Part shown: positions 1 through 8,296 of the stretch, one piece after another
Layout: each line of letters starts with the position of its first letter
Numbering within the stretch: position 1 is the first letter of the stretch
NCBI RefSeq assembly: GCF_004000925.1
Contig: NZ_BIME01000001.1
Coordinates: forward strand, 930,001 to 994,000
Reading direction: 5' to 3'
DNA from: Paenibacillus illinoisensis NBRC 15959
GTDB taxonomy: Bacteria; Bacillota; Bacilli; Paenibacillales; Paenibacillaceae
Length of the DNA stretch: 64,000 bases
Position numbers and translations under genes: made by a program
The notes under the pieces: model-generated
What the model saw: only the letters and a program-made list of their open reading frames with translations
Told to the model about the DNA's origin: nothing
Databases searched by the model: none

Positions 1-2
1 CG

Positions 3-512
3 TTGAATGCATCCATTGAGGCAGCTCGTGTTGGTGAAGAGGGCCGAGGATTTGCCGTTGTTGCTGGTGAAGTTCGTAAGCTTGCGGAACAATCCGAACA
101 ATCCACAAGCCAGATCGCCGTATTGATTGACGAGATTCAAACCGAGATCAAGCAAGCTGTCCGCGCAATGGAAAAAGGTACGGCAGAAGTCGATACCGGA
201 CTTGACGTTGCAGATCAGACAGGAAAGTTGTTTGAAGATATTCTGGAAGCTGCGAAGAAAGTATCGAATCAGATTCAGGAAGTTTCCAGTGCTACAGAAG
301 AAATTTCTGCAAGTACAGAGGAAATGACTGCTACCGCAGATGATCTGTCTGCCAGCGTTAGCAAAACAGCAGAAAGCAGTGAGCGTATTGCCGCTTCTGT
401 CGATGACCAGAAGGCTTCCCTGTCCACCCTTGTTGATTCTTCCACCCGTTTGAACAGCATGTCTGAGGAATTACAGGAATTGATCTCTCACTTTAATGTA
501 AGCAAGTCCTAA
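3..512 (+). CDS. Methyl-accepting chemotaxis protein, C-terminal part (5' end outside window)
   Basis: This is the cytoplasmic signalling end of a chemoreceptor. The visible part opens with the conserved hairpin tip (NASIEAARVGEEGRGFAVVAGEV, split here as NASIEAARVGE then EGRGFAVVAGEV), followed by VRKLAEQS and a long alpha-helical coiled coil rich in Ala, Ser, Glu and Thr that carries the methylation helix. The tip normally docks CheA and CheW. The ligand-binding and membrane parts lie upstream of the window, so the ligand cannot be inferred. The first codons of the frame run off the left edge, so the listed start is only the edge of the visible frame. The next gene on the same strand starts 42 bp downstream and I see no terminator between them, so readthrough is possible. 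Confidence 0.95.
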   Translation: MNASIEAARVGEEGRGFAVVAGEVRKLAEQSEQSTSQIAVLIDEIQTEIKQAVRAMEKGTAEVDTGLDVADQTGKLFEDILEAAKKVSNQIQEVSSATEEISASTEEMTATADDLSASVSKTAESSERIAASVDDQKASLSTLVDSSTRLNSMSEELQELISHFNVSKS

Positions 513-554
513 AAAACGATAAAACGAACGTTATAATTAAGGAGGAAAATAGAC

Positions 555-3500
555 GTGATCGATCATCACTCTTCATCTTCCCAGACCGTGGAATCTGAGT
601 TGCCAGTTCTCCAGATTCCACTGGATTTTGGGCGCCGTCAACAATCATTTTCGTATGAATCAGCTCATATACAGCTGCAGCCAACACAGAGCCGTGAACT
701 CACTCAGAAGTATGGCTCAACGTCGATTTATAACGCGCTCCTGTCGGCATATGCTGCCTTGTTGTTCCGGTTATCAGGAGAACAGGAATTAGGCATTGGC
801 ACGCTTGATCCGGATCGTTCTGCATCAGTTCTGCTGCTGCAGGTACATGGTAAGATGAGCTTCCGTGAGCTAATTCGTCAAATTACCCTTTTGCAAGAAA
901 AAGAAGATTCGATGCAGCCGGGTGCTTACCCGGAAACCTTGTTTATGTTTAATAGTGTTCAGCTTCCTCAGGCTCCGCAGGTGCTCAATTGGAGTATCCG
1001 TGAGGAGCAGAATGTATACACTCTCGACTTGTTCTTTGATGCATCCCTTCTGAAAGAAGCAACCGTGCTGAGATACGCTGAGTACTATCAAACCCTGCTT
1101 CTCTCCATGCTTCGGGATGAAGACGTGGCCATTGGCTCCGTCGATATTTTGTCCGCCTCTGACCGGACGCTGTACCGCGAGATGAATGATACCTGTGTGA
1201 CTGAACCTGAGCATCAGACCATTCATGGCTGGTTTGAAGCTACGGCTGCCGAGTATCCCGATTCGCCCGCAATCACGTCCCCATTTGGCCGGTATAGCTA
1301 CAGAGAATTGAACGAACGTGCCAATCAAGTCGCACGCGTACTGTTATCCAACGGCCTGCAAAAGGGTGAGTTCGTCAGCATCTTCATGGAACGCAGTCTG
1401 GAAACGATCATTTCCCTGCTCGGCATTCTGAAGGCAGGCGGTGTTTACGTTCCGATTGACCCTGAACATCCGCAGGAACGCAATAGTTATATCGTGGAAG
1501 ATACGGCTTCTTCTTTTGTTTTAACCAAGGAGTCCTCTCTAGCGGAAGCTTCACGGTTATTCTCGGGTATTCCTACCGTACGTCAAATTCTGGCTGTGGA
1601 TGGACGCCTGGCCGGATTTGCAGCAAGTAATCCTAATCTGGATATTCAGGCAGACGATCTCGCTTACATCATCTACACCTCCGGATCCACAGGCAAACCC
1701 AAAGGCGCACTCGTTGCCCATCGCGGGGTTGTCAACCTTGGAAGTGTCGTGCAGCGCGATTGTGACATTCAAGCCGGGGACGTTTTGACTCAGTTTGCTA
1801 CATACAGCTTCGATGCTTCCGTCTGGGATACGATCGGTGCACTGTTCTATGGAGCGGAATTGTATCTGTTATCTGCCGAGGAACGTGTATCTGTAGAGGA
1901 GTTCGCCACGGCAATCGAGCGCACAGGTACAACGATTATTACGATCCTGCCTACGATCTTCTTCAACCAGCTTGCATCCTATCTGTCAGACGAAGGGTTC
2001 CATAAGTTGGCCAAGGTTAAAATTATTACCGTTGCGGGCGAAGCCCTCTACGGAGAACAGGTTCGCGCCTTCCAGCGCAAATTTGGTAACCAGATCGATA
2101 TCGTCAATGTGTACGGACCTACCGAATGTACTGTGGCGACAACGACACACCGGATCAGTGAACAGGTACCGGATCATGTGGCTAACATTCCGATTGGTAA
2201 ACCGATTCATAACTACAAAGTGTATATCGTCAATGAAGAGCAGCAGCTCTGCCCTGTAGGCGTGCCTGGTGAAGTATATATTGCTACCCCTGCACTGGCG
2301 AAAGGATACTTGAATCAGCCAGAACGTACAGAGCAAGCCTTTATTGATAATCCTTTTGCAATCGATGAAAAAATCTACAAATCCGGTGATATTGCCAAGC
2401 TGCTTGATACCGGTTTGCTCGAATACGTTGGACGTAGTGATTCACAGCTGAAGATCCGCGGTCATCGGATTGAAATTGGTGAGATTGAGGATCATTTTGC
2501 TCGCCTTGAAGGGATTCAGGATGTTGTGGTCATTCCGAAGAAAGAATCGGACGGTCAGAACATGCTTGTGGGATATTTCACTTCCAAGGATGGCACCACT
2601 CTCTCCGTAGATCATATCAAAGCCCAACTGGCAGACAAGCTTCCATCCTATTTTGTACCGAAATGGATCTGTCAGCTTGATGAAATGCCTATCGCACCAA
2701 CCGGCAAAATTCACCGGAAAGCGATGGTATCTCTACCAAACGAGGAAAGACATGAGAATCGGCCGAATCGGATCATGCCTGAGACAGAGACCGAGGCGAT
2801 TATATTCAATGCGTGGAAAGAAATTCTCGGACATAGCGACTTTGGAATCGAAGACAGCTTCTTTACGATCGGTGGCGACTCCTTACGAGTAATCCATGTC
2901 CTGGTTATTCTGAAGCCGCACTATCCACAGCTGAAGATTGCCGACTTCTTTGCAGAGAAAACCATTCGTTCCCTGGCACTTCGGGTACAGTCACTTGCGC
3001 AGATTACTGAGCAAACTGCCCCATCCGGTGAGCACACGGGCGTAATGACGCAACTGGCAGAGCATCCGGTCGAATTGGCATCCCAACTGGGCTACCCTGA
3101 GATTCTTAAGCCGGAGCATGTTCTGCTAACAGGCGCTACAGGTTACCTTGGTTCACATGTGCTGCAGCAGCTCCTTCTTCATTCGGATGTGACAATCCAT
3201 ACGCTTGTTCGTCGTCCGTCTGACGGTAACACAGCCATGCAGCGTTTAAGCAAGGTTATGGAGGGATATTTCGGGCCTGAGATCAGTGCACTTCTCGCTT
3301 CACGTGTGGTGATTATCGAGGGAGATCTGGAGAAGCCTAACCTTGGTTTAACCGCTGAGCAAACCAGTAAGGTACAAGCCCGGATTGATCGTGTCATTCA
3401 CTGTGCGGCAGACGTAAGACACTTTGGAGATGCTGAACAGTTTGCCAAAACCAATGTAGAGGGTACGGTAGCCCTGCTGAATCTGGTTCGCAGCAAACCC

Positions 3501-4268
3501 GGCGCTTCCTTCCATCATGTCTCGACCATGGGCATACCGGAAGATCTGGCGCTCAGTGGACAATGGGAATCATCCCTTCAGTATGACCGTTTCCCGGCAG
3601 ATCTGCATGTAGAGAACCTGTACTCCGATAGCAAACTTGAAGCAGAGAAAGTACTGATGATTGCAGCAGAGGAAGGTGTACCGGTAAGCATCTACCGTGC
3701 GGGCAACCTGACATGTCATTCGGAAACGGGACGCTTCCAGTCCAATATCGACAGCAATGCCTTCTACCGGATGATCAAAGCGATGCTCCTTCTCGGCAAA
3801 GCTCCTGCTGCCGAATGGTTGGTTGATTTCACACCGATCGATTATGCAAGCCAGGCTATCGTGCATTTGGCTCTGCGTGATGACACGGCTGGACGGGTAT
3901 TCCACATTTGTAATCCCGAGTCGATCCGTTACGATCGTTTGATTGCTTCCATCAATCGTGCGGGATATGAAGTCGAAACGCTGCCTTTTGATGAATATAC
4001 CAGCTGGTTATTCGATTCATCCATCAGCAAGGATCCAGAGGCCCTGCAGCTCGCCATTGCCCAATTGGAAGGTGACGGTGCGAAGGATTCAGCCTACGTA
4101 TATGCTTGCCCGGTAACAACAGCGTATGTAGAGCCAGCCGGAATTCACTGTGCAAAAGCAGATGACTCATTCATCTCCAGCATGCTGCAATATGCCGTTA
4201 ACATTGGATATTTCCCTGCTGCTAATCAGCCGCAGCTTGACTCTTCCACATCTCATATTGTGGAGTAG
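555..4268 (+). CDS. Single-module NRPS-like protein: partial C - adenylation - PCP - thioester reductase
   Basis: The 1237-residue protein should activate one amino acid as its adenylate, load it on its own carrier domain and release it by NAD(P)H-dependent reduction. Residues about 10-215 resemble the C-terminal half of a condensation domain but have no HHxxxDG motif. The A domain runs about 225-720: A3 YTSGSTGKPKG near 373, FDASVWD (A4), YGPTECT (A5), YKSGD (A7), GRSDSQLKIRGHRIE (A8) and PTGKIHRK with the A10 lysine. The PCP has GGDSL with Ser776 as phosphopantetheine site. The reductase has GATGYLG near 860 and YSDSK, Tyr1023/Lys1027. The Asp of FDASV matches Asp235 of GrsA, which fits an alpha-amino acid. 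The GTG start lies 10 bp behind AAGGAGG. No partner NRPS, transporter or PPTase is adjacent. The domain order resembles Lys2 and PvfC-type enzymes. The product is unknown. Confidence 0.93.
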   Translation: MIDHHSSSSQTVESELPVLQIPLDFGRRQQSFSYESAHIQLQPTQSRELTQKYGSTSIYNALLSAYAALLFRLSGEQELGIGTLDPDRSASVLLLQVHGKMSFRELIRQITLLQEKEDSMQPGAYPETLFMFNSVQLPQAPQVLNWSIREEQNVYTLDLFFDASLLKEATVLRYAEYYQTLLLSMLRDEDVAIGSVDILSASDRTLYREMNDTCVTEPEHQTIHGWFEATAAEYPDSPAITSPFGRYSYRELNERANQVARVLLSNGLQKGEFVSIFMERSLETIISLLGILKAGGVYVPIDPEHPQERNSYIVEDTASSFVLTKESSLAEASRLFSGIPTVRQILAVDGRLAGFAASNPNLDIQADDLAYIIYTSGSTGKPKGALVAHRGVVNLGSVVQRDCDIQAGDVLTQFATYSFDASVWDTIGALFYGAELYLLSAEERVSVEEFATAIERTGTTIITILPTIFFNQLASYLSDEGFHKLAKVKIITVAGEALYGEQVRAFQRKFGNQIDIVNVYGPTECTVATTTHRISEQVPDHVANIPIGKPIHNYKVYIVNEEQQLCPVGVPGEVYIATPALAKGYLNQPERTEQAFIDNPFAIDEKIYKSGDIAKLLDTGLLEYVGRSDSQLKIRGHRIEIGEIEDHFARLEGIQDVVVIPKKESDGQNMLVGYFTSKDGTTLSVDHIKAQLADKLPSYFVPKWICQLDEMPIAPTGKIHRKAMVSLPNEERHENRPNRIMPETETEAIIFNAWKEILGHSDFGIEDSFFTIGGDSLRVIHVLVILKPHYPQLKIADFFAEKTIRSLALRVQSLAQITEQTAPSGEHTGVMTQLAEHPVELASQLGYPEILKPEHVLLTGATGYLGSHVLQQLLLHSDVTIHTLVRRPSDGNTAMQRLSKVMEGYFGPEISALLASRVVIIEGDLEKPNLGLTAEQTSKVQARIDRVIHCAADVRHFGDAEQFAKTNVEGTVALLNLVRSKPGASFHHVSTMGIPEDLALSGQWESSLQYDRFPADLHVENLYSDSKLEAEKVLMIAAEEGVPVSIYRAGNLTCHSETGRFQSNIDSNAFYRMIKAMLLLGKAPAAEWLVDFTPIDYASQAIVHLALRDDTAGRVFHICNPESIRYDRLIASINRAGYEVETLPFDEYTSWLFDSSISKDPEALQLAIAQLEGDGAKDSAYVYACPVTTAYVEPAGIHCAKADDSFISSMLQYAVNIGYFPAANQPQLDSSTSHIVE

Positions 4269-4285
4269 GACCATTCATTCATAAT

Positions 4286-4340
4286 AAACAAACAAGCCAC
4301 CTGGCCGTCACTTCTGACAGCCCGGTGGCTTGTTTGTTTT
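4286..4340. terminator. Bidirectional terminator between NRPS and TraX-like gene
   Basis: AAACAAGCCACC on the left pairs with GGTGGCTTGTTT on the right, extended by one mismatch and three more pairs. T-rich DNA lies on the right and A-rich DNA on the left, so it can stop both convergent genes. Confidence 0.85.
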
Positions 4341-4960
4341 TATGTCCAGCGTATTATAGCAATAATAGCAAGATGAGCCGGGTAAAAATAACGCCAGATC
4401 CACCTTGGTCCTTTCAAACGAAAACCTGCCCCGTAATACTGTGCAATGGCTATGCCCAACGTAGCCACTACGCTGTACATTTGGACTGAACTGCTATAAA
4501 GCTGGATATAAAGAGCCGTTAACAAAACATGCCCCAGCACCAGTACGGGTCCCTGGAAGTACCGGAATAACAGTACTAGCAGCAGTCCATACATGCCATA
4601 ATCCATGGCCGTTATTTCCATAATTATGCCTGCCCCAACAACGATCGGGATACCCAGTAATCGGTTCGGCAGTTTGTCCAGTACCAGCAAAACCAGCAGG
4701 GACGACCACAGGGTCCACACGACGTTTAATGACAAGTGATTAAATGCCGCCATGAAAGGGATTTGAGAGAGCACAGCGATCCAAAAAAGACGCCAGATGT
4801 ATTTTTGTACATTACGTGTATGCTTATACCCGATATAGACAGCAAATGCATATATGGGAAAAGCAATCCGCCCAATGATCCTCAGTTCCTCAACCTGCGG
4901 ATAAAAGACAGCCCCTATATGATCGATCAGCATCGTGATCATGGCGATCCACTGCATCAT
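4340..4960 (-). CDS. TraX family membrane protein
   Basis: The 206-residue polytopic protein begins MMQWIAMITMLIDHIGAVFYP, broken here as MMQWIAMITMLID and HIGAVFYP, with RIIGRIAFPIYAFAVYIGY after it. Both stretches are hallmarks of the TraX family, named after the F-plasmid protein that N-acetylates pilin. It has about seven hydrophobic segments. Chromosomal TraX-like proteins of Firmicutes are widespread but uncharacterised, and an acyltransferase role is only inferred from the family. The start is supported by GGGGAGGG upstream of two consecutive ATGs. It is monocistronic, convergent with the NRPS gene and separated from it by a bidirectional terminator. No conjugation genes are nearby. 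Confidence 0.85.
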   Translation of the reverse strand: MMQWIAMITMLIDHIGAVFYPQVEELRIIGRIAFPIYAFAVYIGYKHTRNVQKYIWRLFWIAVLSQIPFMAAFNHLSLNVVWTLWSSLLVLLVLDKLPNRLLGIPIVVGAGIIMEITAMDYGMYGLLLVLLFRYFQGPVLVLGHVLLTALYIQLYSSSVQMYSVVATLGIAIAQYYGAGFRLKGPRWIWRYFYPAHLAIIAIIRWT

Positions 4961-5017
4961 TTTGAGTTCATCCCTCCCCTATCTATCTCTACTTCGAGTA
5001 TACCTATTCCAAGTTAA

Positions 5018-5485
5018 TCACACATTACGTTCATAATACAGGAAGTGATCGTCTTTCGCATACCCCTCTGATTCATATAACGCCTGTGCCTGTGTATTGT
5101 TAATCGCTGTGGATAAGGTTATTCGAATCGCCCCTGTCTCGCTGGCGAAGGCTTGTGCAGCCTGTATCAACTTGCGAGCTATACCTTGCTTGCGGTGATC
5201 CTTATGTACAAATAAATCGTTTAGCACCCATATGGACCCCATGGACACTGAACTAAAGCTTGGATATAACTGAACAAACCCGGCAATATTCCCTGGCCCA
5301 GGTTCCGTTTTGGAATCCGATTCTGCCATCCATATCACAGATTCATCCTTACTCAAACGCTCCTGAATGTACTTAATGGCCCTCTCCGTATCAGAAACCT
5401 GGTTGTAAAACATTCTGTACTGGTTAAATAATTCACCTATCTGCTGGGCATCATCAAACCCTGCCCTTCTAACCTGGTACACCAT
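5018..5485 (-). CDS. GNAT family N-acetyltransferase
   Basis: This is a 155-residue single-domain GNAT. The acetyl-CoA loop is visible as VHKDHRKQGIARKLIQ (R/QxxGxG/A type, about residues 94-109), after the strand GSIWVLNDLFV. The C-terminal motif B includes NNTQAQALYESEGY, the usual signature where a side chain contacts the CoA thiol region. The substrate cannot be read from the sequence; members of this subgroup acetylate small amines or peptide N-termini. The start has GGGAGGAAG with good spacing. It is monocistronic, about 60 bp from the start of the TraX-like gene, on the same strand, with no clear shared role. Confidence 0.9.
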   Translation of the reverse strand: MVYQVRRAGFDDAQQIGELFNQYRMFYNQVSDTERAIKYIQERLSKDESVIWMAESDSKTEPGPGNIAGFVQLYPSFSSVSMGSIWVLNDLFVHKDHRKQGIARKLIQAAQAFASETGAIRITLSTAINNTQAQALYESEGYAKDDHFLYYERNV

Positions 5486-5662
5486 TTGTTTCTTCCTCCC
5501 TTAACCACGGAATGATTTTTCATATACTCTATTTATTTTAAGGCAATCACAACCATCTACCATTCATCAAGTGCATCAAAGTTTGCAATATATTTCGCTC
5601 CTTGGACCAAAATAAGTTCACTCGTACAGATTCCCTTGTCTCTTAATAATCCGATATAACGC

Positions 5663-5699
5663 AAAAAAGGCGAACAGGAGCGTAAGTGGCTCCGTCGCC
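5663..5699 (-). terminator. Rho-independent terminator downstream of fucU
   Basis: Read on the minus strand, GGCGA and GGAGC pair with GCTCC and TCGCC around a small internal loop, followed directly by six T residues. It lies about 25 bp after the fucU stop codon. Confidence 0.8.
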
Positions 5700-5723
5700 A
5701 TGGACTAATTACTCTATAGGAAA

Positions 5724-6197
5724 TCACTTTAATTCCATACGTTGATTTTGCGGATCAGGATTTACATCAGGGAAAATGACCCCTTTTTTCAAGATGAGAT
5801 TGGCATACTGGGCACGTTCACCGGTAGCAACGATGGCATAGGCACGAGAAGCCCTCTCATAGAACGAAAATCGTTCTTCTTGGTCGAAGGCGTCTGTGAT
5901 GCCTTCATGCTCCAAGATCAGCCTGCGGTAATCCTCCCATATGATCGGAACAACCTGATCCCCCTCTACAACCTGCATGACGGCTGCAGGCCGTTCTGCA
6001 TACGTATCAAGTGGATACAACCTCAAAATGGCCTCCAGTAACTCTACGGTTCCCAGCGCATCACAACGGATGAGATGCCTAGCATGGCTGGCTGCAGGGA
6101 AATTGCCATCAGCAAGCACCAATTCGTCCCCATGCCCCATCTCGGACATAATCTTAAGCAGTTCTGGAGAAATTATTGCAGGAATGTTTTTCAGCAT
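5724..6197 (-). CDS. fucU: RbsD/FucU family sugar mutarotase (L-fucose mutarotase)
   Basis: The 157-residue protein belongs to the RbsD/FucU family, which interconverts alpha and beta anomers of fucose or ribose in the cytoplasm. The N-terminal signature MGHGDELVLADGNFPA (residues 20-35) carries the catalytic His. Length and the later RASRAYAIVATGERAQYANLILKKGV region (given here only in part: YAIVATGERAQYANLILKKG) fit FucU better than the slightly shorter RbsD. The start has AAGGAGAG with a 7-bp spacer. It stands alone: no fucose isomerase, kinase or transporter is adjacent, so it may serve several sugars. It diverges from a marR/MFS operon and ends at a strong terminator. Confidence 0.88.
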   Translation of the reverse strand: MLKNIPAIISPELLKIMSEMGHGDELVLADGNFPAASHARHLIRCDALGTVELLEAILRLYPLDTYAERPAAVMQVVEGDQVVPIIWEDYRRLILEHEGITDAFDQEERFSFYERASRAYAIVATGERAQYANLILKKGVIFPDVNPDPQNQRMELK

Positions 6198-6357
6198 ACT
6201 CAGCTCTCCTTGTTAGCTCCACATCGAATGGAGCAGAATAACCTTCGGTATTCCAAGATGACATCCTTAACTTTCCACCTATGCAGTTCACTTCCATTCT
6301 ATCAGGATTTTCTAACTTCGCACAATCCAATTTGAAAGTGGTTTCTTCCAATTTGCT

Positions 6358-6386
6358 TTGACAAAATTGGTTGCATCACATATAGT
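6358..6386 (+). promoter_or_regulatory. Sigma-A promoter of the marR/MFS operon
   Basis: The -35 box TTGACA (6358-6363) is separated by exactly 17 bp from the -10 box TATAGT (6381-6386). It reads toward the MarR gene. The expected transcription start lies inside the palindrome at 6386-6397. Confidence 0.8.
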
Positions 6387-6397
6387 TGTTATAACAA
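6386..6397. promoter_or_regulatory. Palindromic operator, likely MarR autoregulatory site
   Basis: TTGTTATAACAA is a perfect 12-bp palindrome that starts at the last base of the -10 box and covers the expected transcription start. A MarR dimer bound here would block the marR/MFS promoter. The assignment to the adjacent regulator is inference. Confidence 0.65.
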
Positions 6398-6445
6398 GTA
6401 ATTCGTTTGAAGATGATTTATAGGAAAGTGAGGAACGACGTTCGT

Positions 6446-6868
6446 ATGGACTATTCGCTAGAGCAATCTGTCGGATTTATGCTGGGCTTCACATATCGCA
6501 AAGCCGCTGCTTTACTTGCAACCCGTTTTAAACCTTACGATATAACAACCGAGCAATTCTCTGTTCTGTTCAATATCGATAAGGGAGAAGGCGTGAACCA
6601 AAAGGAAGTTGCGAGTCGCGTTCTGAAGGATCAACCCACCACCGCACGCATTATTGATCTACTCGAGAAAAAGGGATGGGTTGAACGTCGGACCAGTGAA
6701 CAGGATCGCAGAGCTTATCTCCTCTATCTGACTGCGGAAGGAAAAGCGTTGATCGATATTCTGGTTCCCATTGAAAGAGAAATGAATAAAGAACTTGCTG
6801 AAGGTATACCCGAAGACCAGATGGAAGCATTTAAACATACTCTTTCCCTCATCAATCACAACTTGTAA
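6446..6868 (+). CDS. MarR family transcriptional regulator
   Basis: The predicted protein has 140 residues, typical for MarR. The winged helix is visible: VNQKEVASRVLKDQPTTARI (helix-turn-helix), then DLLEKKGWVERRTSEQDRRA (wing with the conserved DxR), then the C-terminal dimer helix. I chose ATG at 6446, preceded by GTGAGG, over a TTG at 6407 that would add 13 unconserved residues and has no ribosome binding site. The MFS gene follows 33 bp downstream on the same strand, and a strong promoter with a perfect palindrome lies upstream. This suggests an efflux repressor relieved by a small ligand of the pump. Confidence 0.92.
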   Translation: MDYSLEQSVGFMLGFTYRKAAALLATRFKPYDITTEQFSVLFNIDKGEGVNQKEVASRVLKDQPTTARIIDLLEKKGWVERRTSEQDRRAYLLYLTAEGKALIDILVPIEREMNKELAEGIPEDQMEAFKHTLSLINHNL

Positions 6869-6901
6869 TGAACTGAACATCTCAAGGGGGAATGAATTCA
6901 T

Positions 6902-8200
6902 ATGAAAGACCGTTCTACACAGGTTAAACTTTGGACCACCGATTTTATTTTGCTCATGCTCTGTAACTTCCTGCTTTTCCTACAGCTGCATATGATTGTT
7001 TCTCCTCTTCCTTCCTACGTACAGGAACGATTCCACGCGAATGCTTTTGAAGTCAGCTTATTCACCTGTCTGTTTGCGCTTAGTGCAATTGCAGCTCGCC
7101 TATACTCAGCCAAAGCACTCGAAAAAGGCCTTCGCAATGCCATGATCTACATCGGCCTGTCTGTAGCCCTTCTTGCTACCCTCGGGTATTATTTTGCTGC
7201 CGGCATAGCTGTTCTTCTGCTGCTGCGCATGATTTTCGGTGTTGGTTTCGGAATGAGCAGTACAGCCTTCCCAACCATGGCCTCTGACATCATTCCAGTT
7301 AAACGTATGGGAGAAGGTATGGGCTATTTCGGGTTATCTACCAGTCTTGCCATGTCCATGGGTCCCATTATCGGGGTTACGCTGCTGCAGGGTTCAGGAT
7401 TCGTAACACTTATGCTGTGTACAGCAGCCGTAATCGTCGTCATCTATCCACTCAGTTATTCGTTAACACGTAAGAAAGCTGCACGTTCACATGCTGGTTC
7501 ACCTCAAACTTCAGCTGGGCCCGCAGCGAACGTTTCCGGAACGAAGGAGAAAATTCCTTTTAATCGAAAATTAATCTTGCCCAGTGTGCTGAATTGTTTG
7601 TTATCGATCACCTATGGTGGACTTGTCGGATTCATTGTGTTGTATGGCAAAGAGGCCAATCTGGCCAACCCTGCTTTATTTTTCTTGTTTAACGCGTTAG
7701 CTGTATTGCTAGTCAGACCATTTGCAGGCAGATTGTATGACAGCAAGGGACCCAAAGCGCTGCTTATTCCTGGAGCGATTTTTGTGGCGATCGGACTGAC
7801 TATCCTTTCTTTTGCAACGTCCATGCCGATTTTATTTGTCGCAGCATTTATATACGGCATTGGATATGGTTCCATGCAATCGTCACTGCAGACCTGGATG
7901 ATTCAGATTGTAGCTCCAACCCAGCGCGGGATGGCGAATGGCATGTTCTTGAATACACTTGATTTGGGGATTGCTACGGGTGCTCTGCTGCTTGGTGCTA
8001 TCGCCTCCATGACAAGCTACACGGACATGTACCGGTATTCTGTCATCTTCATGATTGTGTTCTTGCTGATCTATCTTATCCAAGGTAAACGAAGTGGAAC
8101 TTTCGCAGTCACCGTCCATCCGTTACTTGCCCATACACATATATCGGGCACGGATTCAGACTCCAAAGAGTCCAGTTCCACCACATCCGCTGAAAAATAA
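6902..8200 (+). CDS. MFS efflux transporter (12 TM)
   Basis: The 432-residue protein has about twelve hydrophobic segments in two halves separated by a Ser/Ala/Pro-rich polar loop near residue 200. LLLRMIFGVGFGMSSTAFPT in TM4 fits drug/H+ antiporter motifs, and the protein resembles the YfkF/quinolone-resistance NorA-like group of DHA1 pumps. The C-terminal tail is long, polar and rich in Ser and Thr. The ribosome binding site AAGGGGG lies 11 bp before ATG. It is the second gene of the marR operon and ends at a terminator shared with a convergent second MFS gene. The substrate is unknown; an aromatic or amphipathic toxicant is a guess based on the MarR partner. Confidence 0.9.
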   Translation: MKDRSTQVKLWTTDFILLMLCNFLLFLQLHMIVSPLPSYVQERFHANAFEVSLFTCLFALSAIAARLYSAKALEKGLRNAMIYIGLSVALLATLGYYFAAGIAVLLLLRMIFGVGFGMSSTAFPTMASDIIPVKRMGEGMGYFGLSTSLAMSMGPIIGVTLLQGSGFVTLMLCTAAVIVVIYPLSYSLTRKKAARSHAGSPQTSAGPAANVSGTKEKIPFNRKLILPSVLNCLLSITYGGLVGFIVLYGKEANLANPALFFLFNALAVLLVRPFAGRLYDSKGPKALLIPGAIFVAIGLTILSFATSMPILFVAAFIYGIGYGSMQSSLQTWMIQIVAPTQRGMANGMFLNTLDLGIATGALLLGAIASMTSYTDMYRYSVIFMIVFLLIYLIQGKRSGTFAVTVHPLLAHTHISGTDSDSKESSSTTSAEK

Positions 8201-8219
8201 AAAATTTTCGTCATAAATA

Positions 8220-8271
8220 AAAAACGCGTTTGCCGGTTGAGAATGATGTTCTCGCCAGCAAGCGCGTTTTT
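8220..8271. terminator. Bidirectional terminator between two convergent MFS genes
   Basis: AAAACGCGTTTGC pairs with GCAAGCGCGTTTT (one wobble), with GAGAA/TTCTC in the upper stem. T and A runs flank the two sides. Confidence 0.88.
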
Positions 8272-8296
8272 GTGTCTACGCATTAACGCAGTTCAT

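Noticed and set aside
6154-6351. 65-residue minus-strand reading frame upstream of and overlapping fucU
   Set aside because: It starts with TTG without a ribosome binding site, uses many rare AGA, AGG and ATA codons, and overlaps the fucU start out of frame.
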